DNA from: Deinococcus alpinitundrae
Lineage (GTDB): Bacteria > Deinococcota > Deinococci > Deinococcales > Deinococcaceae
DNA length: 64,000 nucleotides
Assembly: GCF_009982895.1 (NCBI RefSeq)
Contig: NZ_WXZL01000017.1
Location: forward strand, 31,710 to 95,709
Reading direction: 5' to 3'
The notes under the pieces: model-generated
Told to the model about the DNA's origin: nothing
The model's database searches: none
The model's input: the letters and a program-made list of their open reading frames with translations, nothing else
Shown here: positions 40,461-48,716 of the stretch, piece after piece
Layout of the letters: every line of letters begins with the position of its first letter
How positions within the stretch are numbered: the stretch's first letter is position 1
Program-made: the position numbers and the translations under genes

Positions 40461-41447
40461 ATGACCTCACAGCTGAGCATCCTGGAGCGGGTGCTGGTCC
40501 AGCCGGAAACCGCCGGTCCACAGGACCTGCTCGCCATTCGGGCGGCGAATCTGGGCGGTGCGCTGCGTTCGAGGCTGCCGCACCACCATCCGCTGCGCGC
40601 GGCGCTGCACGCCGACGCCCTGAATATGGGGCTGCGGCACGCTCAGGTCCGGGCCGAGCTGAGGGCATTGCTGCGCGTCTGGGCGGGCGAGGGCATCGAC
40701 GCCCTGCTCTTCAAGGGGTTTTCCCTGGCGGAATTCGATTACGCTTCAACTGGAGAGCGGATCTACGGTGACGTGGACGTCCTGCTGCCGGAGCAGCCCA
40801 GCGTCGTCTGGCGGGCCGCCCACCTGGCGATGGCGCACGGCTGGCGCAGCGATGGGCAGCACGCCGATCCCTCGATCTGGACCCACGAGACCATGCACCT
40901 CTTCAGCCCCAGCGGGCACGTGCGGTTGGACGTTCACCGCTGCGTGGTGAGCTTGCGGTCCGGCGTGACGTTGCAGCAGGCGCGGGCACTCACCACCGGT
41001 CTGTGGCGGCGGGCGCAGCGACTGGACTGGGACGGCTTTCCCGTCCGGCTGCCCCATCCGCTCGACGACGCCGTGCTGAACGTGGTGCTGGCGCGCAGCT
41101 GGGGCGGCGACAGCGGCGGCCTCAAACCTGCCGACTACCTTGACCTTCAGGTGCTGTGCGGGCGACACGGGCTGAGCATGGCCGACCTCGCCGGGCACGC
41201 GGCGAAGCTGGGCGCGGCGCAGACCTGGGCCGCGTTCCGGCAGGTGTGCGATCCCTCGGCGGGGCGGCTGATCCTCGACCCGACCCGGACCCGGCCCATC
41301 ATTCTGGCCGGGCTGCGCGGCGACGGCCTTCACCCCCGCTTGGCCCGCTGGCGCGCGGCTGGCCGATCTGGAGCGGGGGTGGCCCCTGCTGCCCATTTCA
41401 TTGCTCGACACGCTGGCGGCGCGCGCGGCCACGGCGCGGGGCGCTGA
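40461..41447 (+). CDS. Nucleotidyltransferase-family protein of a RiPP-type cluster (3' end frameshifted?)
   Basis: A 328-residue protein of the NTP_transf_5-like family often found in lasso-peptide clusters. The centre has LLFKGFSLAEFDY and ERIYGDVDVLL, the latter with the DxD pair expected to bind metal-nucleotide, then LDVHRCVV. From about residue 297 the reading becomes low-complexity Arg/Gly/Ala, while the +1 frame continues with a natural-looking ADLERGWPLLPISLLDTLA. So the C-terminus is probably frameshifted near 41345-41365, and the native end lies in the frame of the next gene. Confidence 0.72.
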   Translation: MTSQLSILERVLVQPETAGPQDLLAIRAANLGGALRSRLPHHHPLRAALHADALNMGLRHAQVRAELRALLRVWAGEGIDALLFKGFSLAEFDYASTGERIYGDVDVLLPEQPSVVWRAAHLAMAHGWRSDGQHADPSIWTHETMHLFSPSGHVRLDVHRCVVSLRSGVTLQQARALTTGLWRRAQRLDWDGFPVRLPHPLDDAVLNVVLARSWGGDSGGLKPADYLDLQVLCGRHGLSMADLAGHAAKLGAAQTWAAFRQVCDPSAGRLILDPTRTRPIILAGLRGDGLHPRLARWRAAGRSGAGVAPAAHFIARHAGGARGHGAGR

Positions 41448-41787
41448 TCCGCAAGCACATCTGCGCCGCTGGACCCCAGGCGGCCCGGCACGCCACTTGC
41501 CGCTGGGCACGCTTCAGGACCGGATCATGGTCGTCGGCTGGTGGGCCACGCTGTTCTATCCCCGCCAGAAACGCCGGGGCATCTGCGTGCCGCGTGCCTA
41601 CGCCAGTTACCGCAGCCTGCGCCGCAGCGGTCACCCGGTGCGCTTCGTGAGTGGGGTGGCGGCAGGACCAAGCGGGGTGTACGGCCACGCCTGGATCGAG
41701 GACGACTGGGGCCACATTGAAGCCTACAACGAACCGGATAACCGCCGCCGCTTCCGTGAACTGTTCAGCTTTCCGCCGGCGAAGTGA
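41401..41787 (+). CDS. Lasso-peptide B2-type leader peptidase (transglutaminase-like)
   Basis: A 128-residue protein of the lasso-peptide biosynthesis B2 family, a cysteine protease of the transglutaminase fold that removes the leader peptide. The catalytic Cys is C62 in RRGICVPRAYASYRSLRR and the His is H96 in YGHAWIED; an acidic residue follows. The only start after the frame opens is a TTG at 41401 without a ribosome site; ATG 41527 would lose the N-terminal helices. The frame is open back through 41340, which allows a fusion with the nucleotidyltransferase. It overlaps the convergent kinase gene by 23 bases. Confidence 0.72.
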   Translation: MLDTLAARAATARGADPQAHLRRWTPGGPARHLPLGTLQDRIMVVGWWATLFYPRQKRRGICVPRAYASYRSLRRSGHPVRFVSGVAAGPSGVYGHAWIEDDWGHIEAYNEPDNRRRFRELFSFPPAK

Positions 41788-42667
41788 ATGCGAGGAGGCC
41801 GCGCACCGCAGGCTCCACCTGCTCGCGCGTCAGCGGGTGCGGCGAGAGCAGCCTCAGCAACTGAGCCACGCCGCGCTGAACCTGCTGGCGGGCCGTGAAG
41901 GTGAGCGGCACCCCGGTGGTTTCCCAGAGCACCCGCACCCGCTCCGGTGGCGTGAGGAGGTCCAGCTCAGCGGGCCGGAGCAATAGCAGCTGAACCAATC
42001 GGGTGGCCTGCGGCGAACCGGTTTGCAGCGGTATGCGGAGCTTGCCGTGCCCGTCGCGCTCCCAGGCCACAGCGCCGGGCAGCCGCTCGGGCGCGAACCT
42101 TGCCAGGCTGTCGTCGTAGACCCGCAGGTGGGTGTCGAGTCCCCGGATCTCGCCGCTCGCCGGATGCCAGAAGGCGCGGTCTTCGGCAATGACCTGCATT
42201 CCGGCGGCGGACAGCCGCAGCGCCGCCGTGCTCTTGCCCGCGCCGCTGACCCCAGTGATCGCCACGGCCCGTGACCCGGAAGCCACCACCGCCGCATGAA
42301 GCGGCAGCCAGCCGCCCGCGCGGTGAAGCTCAGTGAACATCAGCGCCCACACTTCGGGCGACGCGCCGTCCGGACGGCAGCGAACCTCGGCGTTGAGCGG
42401 CCCGGTCCGCGCCCAGAGCTGCTCGCCGAGCCAGAGTTCGTCGGCGGCCACCCGGATCTCCAGTGGCCGCTCCAGCAAGCTGACCCGCTGGGTCACGGCA
42501 TCTCGGGGCGGCGGCAGCGGCCCCAACGTCAGGGAGACTTCACGGCCGGTCGCGCCTGCCCGGGTCTGCCAGAACTCGCGGAGCTGAATGTCCAGCTCAG
42601 GAGGCAGCGCCGAGGAGACCTGCAGATCGAGGCTCTGCCAGCGCAGGAAAGGCCGCGCCGTGCTCAA
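41765..42667 (-). CDS. HPr-kinase-like protein kinase of a lasso-type cluster
   Basis: A 300-residue protein whose C-terminal half resembles HPr kinase. LPLHAAVV is at 121-128, Walker A GVSGAGKST at 139-147, and downstream acidic residues sit in AEDRAFW. In paeninodin-type lasso clusters such kinases phosphorylate the C-terminal Ser of the precursor. The N-terminal half is not conserved with HPr kinase. The ATG at 42667 shares bases with the stop of the PqqD-like gene, so the two are coupled. Confidence 0.8.
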   Translation of the reverse strand: MSTARPFLRWQSLDLQVSSALPPELDIQLREFWQTRAGATGREVSLTLGPLPPPRDAVTQRVSLLERPLEIRVAADELWLGEQLWARTGPLNAEVRCRPDGASPEVWALMFTELHRAGGWLPLHAAVVASGSRAVAITGVSGAGKSTAALRLSAAGMQVIAEDRAFWHPASGEIRGLDTHLRVYDDSLARFAPERLPGAVAWERDGHGKLRIPLQTGSPQATRLVQLLLLRPAELDLLTPPERVRVLWETTGVPLTFTARQQVQRGVAQLLRLLSPHPLTREQVEPAVRGLLAFTSPAES

Positions 42668-42915
42668 GTCAGGAACGCCAGCTGACGATTCTGAAGGTCC
42701 AGCAGGAGCGCGTGGACATCCTGGCCTGCCTGCTCTGGGGAAAGGTCGTATTGAGCGGTCAGCAATCCAGCGAGCGCCGCCTCGGTCCGGGGCAGGGCCT
42801 GCCAGACGAGCCGACCCGAGGGATTGAGGCTGAACATCTGATTGCTGGTGGGATGCATCAGTACCAGTTCGTCGTCCAGAGCGGTCACTAAAACTTCAGC
42901 GTTGGCCTGCCACAT
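42664..42915 (-). CDS. PqqD-like RiPP recognition element (lasso B1-type)
   Basis: An 83-residue winged-helix PqqD-family protein that binds the leader of a RiPP precursor and presents it to modifying enzymes. ELVLMHPTSNQMFSLNPSGRLVWQAL at about 16-41 is the typical core, followed by a helical half. TACAGT on the minus strand (42922-42927) lies six bases before the ATG, so it probably has its own leaderless promoter within the short gap after the GH42 gene. It is followed by the kinase gene with ATGA overlap. Confidence 0.82.
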   Translation of the reverse strand: MWQANAEVLVTALDDELVLMHPTSNQMFSLNPSGRLVWQALPRTEAALAGLLTAQYDLSPEQAGQDVHALLLDLQNRQLAFLT

Positions 42916-42968
42916 GCCCAGACTGTACCTGACCCGCGTCGGTTCCAGCGCAGGGCAGCGCGAGCGAC

Positions 42969-45029
42969 TCAGTCGTGGGCCGGGTCGCTCGCCACGACGC
43001 GCACGTCGCTGGGTACAATCGGGCGGTCATAGCGCACGAACCGCGCTGCCAGCGGCGCCAGCGCCAGCGCCGAGGCCAGGCTGCCTTCGCCGCTCAGCTC
43101 GCGCCCGCCCTCGGGAAGTCGAAGGTGCAGTGTGGCGGTGCGGTGAAAATTGAGCAGGCTCAGCACCCACCCATCCTCGCCGCTCGACACGCCCACATCC
43201 AGTTCCAGCGGCAGATCGCTGACGGCCGCCCCCGCCGCCGCGAGAGCGCGGCGCAGCAGCCAGGCGATGTCCTCCCGCGCCAGATCGGCGGCCAGATAAT
43301 ACGACCGCCCCTTTCTAAAAACATGCTCGGAGATGGCCGCGCCGCCCGCCAGGTAATCCTCGGTGAACTGCGCCAGTGCCCGGCCACCGCTGAGATGCAG
43401 CTTCTCGGCCCAGGTGCTGGCCCGCGCTTCCCGGCCATCCTCCAGGCGCAGGCCCAGCGTCTCACCGGGGGCCAGCGGCAACCATTCCTCCACCCAGGCC
43501 CCCAGCACATCGCGCAGCAGCGCCGGGTAGCCGCCCAGCCCGATCTGCTCATGCTCGTCCACGATGCCGCTGAACGGTCCCAGCACCAAGTGGCCGCCGC
43601 GCTGCACGAACGAGCGCAGATTCCCGGCGCTCTGGGCCGTCAGGAGGTAGGCGTTCGGCGCGATCACGGCGGCGTACCCATTCAGATCGCTGCCAGGCCA
43701 GACCAGATCGACGCTCTGCCCCAGGCTCCGCAGCGCCGCGTAGTACTTCAAGACCACCGGCATCTGGCGCAGATCGGCGCTGGGCTTGCTGTCGATTTCC
43801 AGCGCCCACCAGCTCTCCCAGTCGAACAGCAGGGCCACCTTTGTAGGAACCCCCATCCGCGCCAGCCCTTTCAGGTCGCGCAGCTCCGCGCCGAGGGCCT
43901 TGACTTCCTGCCAGGTCCGCGACTGCTCGCCCACATGCGGCAGCATGCCGCTGTGGTACTTCTCGGCCCCGGCCCTGGACGCCCGCCACTGGAAATACAT
44001 CACTGCGCTGGCTCCGTGCGCCACGGCCTGCAAGGAATCCAGCCGCATCAATCCAGGCCGCTTGGGCGCGTTGCGGGTTCGCCAGTTGACAGCGCTGGTG
44101 GCCTGCTCCATCAGCAGCCAGCGCCGCCCACCGCCCAGCGAGCGCACCATATCGTATTGCAGCGCGGCCTCCACATGACTGTGTGGGTCGGCGGGATCGG
44201 GGTAGGCGTCCAGACTGACCACGTCCTCACGGCTGGCCCACTGGACATAGTTGACATTCTTGAGAAAACCCAGGAAGTTGGTCGTGACCGGCACGTGCGG
44301 CGTCAGCTCGCGCAGCACGGCCACTTCCAGTTCGTAGAGGCTCAGCAGGTTGTCACTGGAAAAACGCCGCCAGTCGAGTTGTTGGGCCGGGTTGGCGTAG
44401 GTCGGAGCCTGGCGCGGCGGCTGGATCTCGGCCCACCGATGGTACTGCTGGCTCCAGAAGGCGGTGCCCCAGGCGGCATTGAGCGCGTCGATGTCGCCGT
44501 AACGTCCGCGCAGCCAGCCTCTGAACTGTTCGGCGCACAAGTCGCAGTAGCACTCGCTGATATGGCACCCGTACTCGTTGTTGACATGCCACAGCCGCAG
44601 CGCCGGGTGGTCGCCGTAACGCTGCGCCATCGCCCGCACCAATGCTCGCACCGCAGTCCGGAAGCCCTGATGACTGGGACAGTAGAGCTGCCGCCCACCG
44701 ACTTCCAGGCGCACCCCGTCCCAGGTGACCGGTCTGGCATCGGGGAATTGGACGAACAGCCAGGGCGGTGGGCTGGCGGTGGCGGTGGCGAGGTTGATGC
44801 CTACGCCACCCGCGTGCAGCAGGGCCATGACCTCGTCAAGCCAGCCGAAATTGAAGGCGGCCTCAGGCCCGGCTTGCAGCTTGGCCCACGAGAAGATACC
44901 CAGCGAGACGAAGTTGACGCCCGCTTCCTGCATCAGCCGCACATCCTCGCGCCAGATCTCGGGGGGCCACTGCTCAGGGTTGTAGTCGCCGCCGTAAAGG
45001 AGCTGGTCGGGGTTGAACAGGTTGGTCAT
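42969..45029 (-). CDS. GH42 beta-galactosidase (zinc-binding type)
   Basis: A 686-residue family 42 beta-galactosidase. The acid/base is E152 in WHVNNEYGCH and the nucleophile E308 in WLLMEQATSAVNW. Unlike the first GH42 in this window it has the Cys set C117, C160, C162 and C165 that binds structural zinc in Thermus-type enzymes. AGGAG lies about seven bases before the ATG at 45029. It is cytoplasmic. It stands next to the isomerase and ribose-type ABC genes and may feed the same sugar pathway. Confidence 0.92.
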   Translation of the reverse strand: MTNLFNPDQLLYGGDYNPEQWPPEIWREDVRLMQEAGVNFVSLGIFSWAKLQAGPEAAFNFGWLDEVMALLHAGGVGINLATATASPPPWLFVQFPDARPVTWDGVRLEVGGRQLYCPSHQGFRTAVRALVRAMAQRYGDHPALRLWHVNNEYGCHISECYCDLCAEQFRGWLRGRYGDIDALNAAWGTAFWSQQYHRWAEIQPPRQAPTYANPAQQLDWRRFSSDNLLSLYELEVAVLRELTPHVPVTTNFLGFLKNVNYVQWASREDVVSLDAYPDPADPHSHVEAALQYDMVRSLGGGRRWLLMEQATSAVNWRTRNAPKRPGLMRLDSLQAVAHGASAVMYFQWRASRAGAEKYHSGMLPHVGEQSRTWQEVKALGAELRDLKGLARMGVPTKVALLFDWESWWALEIDSKPSADLRQMPVVLKYYAALRSLGQSVDLVWPGSDLNGYAAVIAPNAYLLTAQSAGNLRSFVQRGGHLVLGPFSGIVDEHEQIGLGGYPALLRDVLGAWVEEWLPLAPGETLGLRLEDGREARASTWAEKLHLSGGRALAQFTEDYLAGGAAISEHVFRKGRSYYLAADLAREDIAWLLRRALAAAGAAVSDLPLELDVGVSSGEDGWVLSLLNFHRTATLHLRLPEGGRELSGEGSLASALALAPLAARFVRYDRPIVPSDVRVVASDPAHD

Positions 45030-45336
45030 CGGATTCTCCTGAAGAAGGATTCATGGCTACAGCACCGTTTGTCTTCAGACCGCGCGGAACAGTCAGGCGT
45101 TCTCAGGGAAACCTGCAGCACTGCAAAGCAGATGAGGCCCTTATCCAGCAAGTGAACTCTCAGTCACCCGTCACCCTTCAGGGCTGACCGACGGGAGAGA
45201 TGGAGGTGCAGCAGCCTGTCGTTCCTGGTCAAGACGCGCGGGAGGATAATTTTTCAGAGAGTAGGTCAAGGCGGTGACCGTGTCAATTCGGGGCGGGCGA
45301 CCTGCCGGAGATCCGTGCCGGGCTAGAGTGGGAGCC
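45030..45336. other. Divergent region between GH42 and the isomerase gene
   Basis: About 307 bases with no gene. A TAGAGT box at 45324-45329 lies seven bases before the isomerase GTG and is its likely -10. The GH42 promoter is not obvious. I see no LacI-type palindrome like the one at the first GH42 gene. Confidence 0.45.
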
Positions 45337-46119
45337 GTGAGTATTTTGCAGTCGTTCGCCTGGTGGAGCTTTCACCGGCCCCACACAGACCCCGCCGCCC
45401 TGCTGCGCGCCGCCGCCGACACCGGCTATGCGGGTGTCGATCTCATCGACGAGGCCCTCTGGCCGCTGGCCCAGTCGTTCGGCCTTCAGATCGCCGCCGT
45501 GAATGGCCACGCCTCGATCACCCACGGCCTCAACGACCCCACGCAGCACCGCCGCATCGAGCGAGAACTCCTCGCCAATCTGCGCCTCGCCGAGCAGTAC
45601 GCCATTCCCAACCTGATCGTCTTCAGCGGCAACCGCCACAGCCCGAACCGCTCCGGCACAGACGAATCGTCCGGCCACGACGCTGCGGTGGAGGCGCTGC
45701 AAACCCTGGCACCGCACGCCGAGAACGCGGGGGTGACGCTGGTGCTCGAACTGCTCAACAGCCGCGTCGACCATCCCGGCTATCAGGCCGACCGCACCGA
45801 CTGGGGCGTCGGCGTCGTAGAGGCGGTGGCCTCGCCGCGCGTCAAGCTGCTCTACGACGTCTACCACATGCAGATCATGGAAGGCGATCTGATCCGGACC
45901 ATCGGGCGTCAGCAGGACCACATCGCGCATTACCACACCGCCGGAAATCCTGGGCGTGGCGACCTGGACGATCAGCAGGAGATCCAGTACGCTCCGGTGC
46001 TGCGGGCCATCCGTGACACGGGCTTCGGCGGCTTCGTCGCGCACGAATTCATTCCCGGCGGTGATCCGGCCACGGCGCTGCGGCAGACCTTCGAGTTGTG
46101 TCAGGCACACCTCGGCTGA
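45337..46119 (+). CDS. TIM-barrel isomerase (hydroxypyruvate isomerase-like)
   Basis: A 260-residue AP-endonuclease-2-type TIM barrel related to hydroxypyruvate or 2-oxo-tetronate isomerases. Expected metal ligands are Glu in LVLELLNSR, Asp in LLYDVYHMQ, His in HYHTAG and Glu in VAHEFIP. The GTG at 45337 follows a TAGAGT box by seven bases, so the message is leaderless. It ends toward the convergent FGGY kinase gene, with a terminator between. The natural sugar is unknown. Confidence 0.85.
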   Translation: MSILQSFAWWSFHRPHTDPAALLRAAADTGYAGVDLIDEALWPLAQSFGLQIAAVNGHASITHGLNDPTQHRRIERELLANLRLAEQYAIPNLIVFSGNRHSPNRSGTDESSGHDAAVEALQTLAPHAENAGVTLVLELLNSRVDHPGYQADRTDWGVGVVEAVASPRVKLLYDVYHMQIMEGDLIRTIGRQQDHIAHYHTAGNPGRGDLDDQQEIQYAPVLRAIRDTGFGGFVAHEFIPGGDPATALRQTFELCQAHLG

Positions 46120-46196
46120 GGGACGCGGGGGCAGCACGTTTTTTGGGAAGTCTGTCTTTGATGTGGTTCAGGCGACTTCTGGGAAGTTGTCGAGGT

Positions 46197-46221
46197 GAGT
46201 CGGCCCGGTGTTGGCCGACTC
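46197..46221. terminator. Bidirectional stem-loop terminator
   Basis: Nine-bp perfect arms GAGTCGGCC (46197-46205) and GGCCGACTC (46213-46221) with a seven-base loop between the convergent isomerase and kinase genes. No T-run follows on either side. Confidence 0.65.
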
Positions 46222-46265
46222 CAGGCGGCCCGGCCAGCGGTTCCCAAGCGCACAACCGAATGGAT

Positions 46266-47765
46266 TCAGAGCGTGCGGTGAAACAGCGGCCGAGTCACGG
46301 GATACAGCTGCTGGAAGCGCCCGAACTCGGCTGTGTAGAGGTCACGACGCGCGGCGTCGACGTGGAAGCGCCGAGCAGGTTGGCGACCGAGGACCTGCTG
46401 GCGGTAGGCGGCCAGCGAGTCGCTCCAGCCCAGGGAGGCAAACGCCGGATAGGCGCTGCCCAGCACCGGCAGCAGCGAGGCCTGCTGCGGCACCAGCACG
46501 TCCGTCCCCAGTACATCGGCGACGATCTGGCACCACACCGGGCTGCGGCTCCCGCCGCCCAGCAGCGTGAGGGCCTCGCCGCCACCGGGTCGCGCGGTGG
46601 CCCGCAGCGGCTCGGCGGTGGCCCGCAGCGCGTAAGCCACGCCCTCCAGCGCCGCCCGCGCCAGATCGCCGGGGCCAGTCTCGCTGCCGATGCCGAGGTA
46701 GACCCCGCGCGCTTGCGGGTCGTCGACCGGTGAGCGCTCACCGGCCAGATAAGGCAAGCACAGCAAGCGGGCGGGCGCAGCGCGGCCCACCAGATCTTCG
46801 AGCGCCGCATCATCACCGCCCGCAAAGACCTGCGCCGCCCAGCGCCAGACCGACCCGGCATTGGTGAGCGGGGCGACCGCCAGAACGGCCGAGGCGCTCA
46901 GCAGCGGCAGCCGGAACACCCCAGGGCGGGCCGCTTCAGGCCGCGTCACCACCCCGATGAAGCCGCTGGTGCCGAGGTAGACGTGGCGCTCGCCGAGCTG
47001 GGCCTGGCCCGCGCCCAGCGCCGTGGCCCCCGCGTCACCGATGCCGGTCAGCACCGGCAGGTTCAGCGGCAAGCCCAGCTCAGCCGCCGCCGCCGCGTGG
47101 ACCCGTCCGGCCAGGGCGGTAGGCCAGCACAGTGCAGGCAACTGAAGATCAAGGCCCAGCTGGGGGAGCCACGCCGCCATCCAGCTTGAGCTTTCCAGGT
47201 GATACAGCCCGGTGGTGGCCGCCGCCGTGTGGTCGGTAACGTGAGCGCCGCACAGCCGCTCGATCACAACGTCCTTGGCCCCGATGTGCAGCCGGGGCCG
47301 TTCCAGCAGCACTTGCGGACGGTGGCGTTTGAGCCACAGCAGTTTGGGCAGGATGGACGCGCCGCCGTGCGGATTGCCCGTCACCTGCGCCGGATCAGCG
47401 CCCAGCAGCGCCGTCAACTCATCGGCTTCCAGCTCGGCGCGGGTATCCGAGTACAGGATGGCGGGGCCGGTCTGCGTGCCCCGGCGGGTCAGCACCAAGT
47501 CCTGCATCTGGCCGCTGAGACTCAGGGCGCACAGTGCGCCCAGCTGCACGCCGCTGTCCTGCCAGGCCCGCACCACTTCGCGGCAGGCCTGCCACCACGC
47601 CTGTGGGTCCTGCTCGACCTGGCTCGGCGCGGGGCGCTGCGTGACGAGGGCCACCTGATGCTCGGCCAGCACCTCCCCGCTGCGGCTGAGGACCACGCCC
47701 TTGACGGCGCTGCTGCCCACGTCGAGCGCCGCCACTGCCTGCTCACGCCCTGCGGGATTGCTCAC
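46266..47765 (-). CDS. FGGY-family carbohydrate kinase (xylulokinase-like)
   Basis: A 499-residue sugar kinase. The first phosphate loop is ALDVGSSAVKG near the N-terminus, the second VYLGTSGFIG, the adenosine motif LLGGGSRSPVW, and YLAGERSPVDD is the FGGY signature region. It most resembles xylulokinases, but the true substrate is open. The GTG at 47765 overlaps the permease stop by GTGA, which fixes the start. It is the last gene of the ABC operon, so the imported sugar or a derivative is presumably phosphorylated here. Confidence 0.9.
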   Translation of the reverse strand: MSNPAGREQAVAALDVGSSAVKGVVLSRSGEVLAEHQVALVTQRPAPSQVEQDPQAWWQACREVVRAWQDSGVQLGALCALSLSGQMQDLVLTRRGTQTGPAILYSDTRAELEADELTALLGADPAQVTGNPHGGASILPKLLWLKRHRPQVLLERPRLHIGAKDVVIERLCGAHVTDHTAAATTGLYHLESSSWMAAWLPQLGLDLQLPALCWPTALAGRVHAAAAAELGLPLNLPVLTGIGDAGATALGAGQAQLGERHVYLGTSGFIGVVTRPEAARPGVFRLPLLSASAVLAVAPLTNAGSVWRWAAQVFAGGDDAALEDLVGRAAPARLLCLPYLAGERSPVDDPQARGVYLGIGSETGPGDLARAALEGVAYALRATAEPLRATARPGGGEALTLLGGGSRSPVWCQIVADVLGTDVLVPQQASLLPVLGSAYPAFASLGWSDSLAAYRQQVLGRQPARRFHVDAARRDLYTAEFGRFQQLYPVTRPLFHRTL

Positions 47766-48700
47766 TGCCGCGCGCCCGTGCCGAGCCGCTGCACGGTGAC
47801 GGCCAGAATGACGATCAGGCCGGTGATCACGTCTTGCAGGTAGGTCGGAACCTGCAAGATGGTCAGGCCGTTGGCCAGCACGCCGATGATCACCGCTCCC
47901 ACCAGCGTGCCGAACACGTTGGGAATGCCGTCCTTGAAGGCCGTCATGCCCAGAAAGGCCGCCGCGTAGGCGGGCAAAAAGAGGCCGTTGCCGCCGGTGG
48001 GCTGGGCCGATCCCAGCCGCGAGGCCAGCAGCGCTCCGGTAAAGGCCGCCAGCAGGCCCGACAGCGCAAAGGCCAGCGTCTTGGAGCGCCCGGTGTTGAT
48101 CCCGGCGATTCGGGCGGCGCTCTCGTTGCCGCCCACCGCGTAGATGCGGCGGCCCGGCGGGGTGTGCGTCAGCAAAAACCACACGGCGACGATGACCGCC
48201 AGCGTCACCAGCGACAGGGCCGGGATGCCCAGCAGCGTTGCCCGGCCCAGCGCCGGAAAGGCAGGCGGAATGTTCTCGAAAACGGTGGAGCCGCCGGTCA
48301 ACCAGAAGGTCAGGCCGCCCAGGACCGTGCCCACCGCCAGCGTCGTGATAAACGAGAGCAGCCGAAACGAGGTGATCAGCAGGCCGCTCACCAGACCGGT
48401 GCCCAGCCCGGCCAGCCCGGCCAGGGCGAAACACAGCGCAACCGGCACGCCCCGCACCGCCAGTTGCGCCGCCACCACCCCACCGAGGCTGGCCAGCGCC
48501 CCTACCGACAGATCGAACTCGCCCGCCGCCATCACGACGGTGGCCGCCGTCGCCACGATCACCAGAAAGGCGATCTGGCGGGAGATGTTGAGCGCGTTTT
48601 CTACGCTGAAAAAAGCCGTGGGACTGAGCGCGCTGAAGCCGGCGATGATCAACGCGGCGGCCACCAGCGTGCCGTAGCGGCGCAGCCAGCGCGTGAACAT
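47762..48700 (-). CDS. Ribose-type ABC permease (RbsC-like)
   Basis: A 312-residue CUT2-class permease with about eight or more helices. The family motif GVVAAQLAVRGVPVALCFALAGLAGLGTGL and the later GGNESAARIAGINTGRSKTLAFALSGLLAA are visible. The ATG at 48700 is preferred to an ATG at 48727 because AGGAG lies five bases before it. It overlaps the kinase start and follows the ATPase gene, whose stop lies inside its 5' flank. Confidence 0.9.
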   Translation of the reverse strand: MFTRWLRRYGTLVAAALIIAGFSALSPTAFFSVENALNISRQIAFLVIVATAATVVMAAGEFDLSVGALASLGGVVAAQLAVRGVPVALCFALAGLAGLGTGLVSGLLITSFRLLSFITTLAVGTVLGGLTFWLTGGSTVFENIPPAFPALGRATLLGIPALSLVTLAVIVAVWFLLTHTPPGRRIYAVGGNESAARIAGINTGRSKTLAFALSGLLAAFTGALLASRLGSAQPTGGNGLFLPAYAAAFLGMTAFKDGIPNVFGTLVGAVIIGVLANGLTILQVPTYLQDVITGLIVILAVTVQRLGTGARQ

Positions 48701-48716
48701 CACGCTCCTAGACGTT

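Noticed and set aside
40177..45029. Search for an asparagine-synthetase-like cyclase or exporter around the RiPP-like genes
   Set aside because: All frames of sufficient length are accounted for by other genes; none shows the needed motifs.
42975..45155. 726-codon open frame opposite the GH42 gene
   Set aside because: It mirrors a clear glycosidase on the other strand, has no family pattern or ribosome site, and is the usual antisense effect of high-GC codons.
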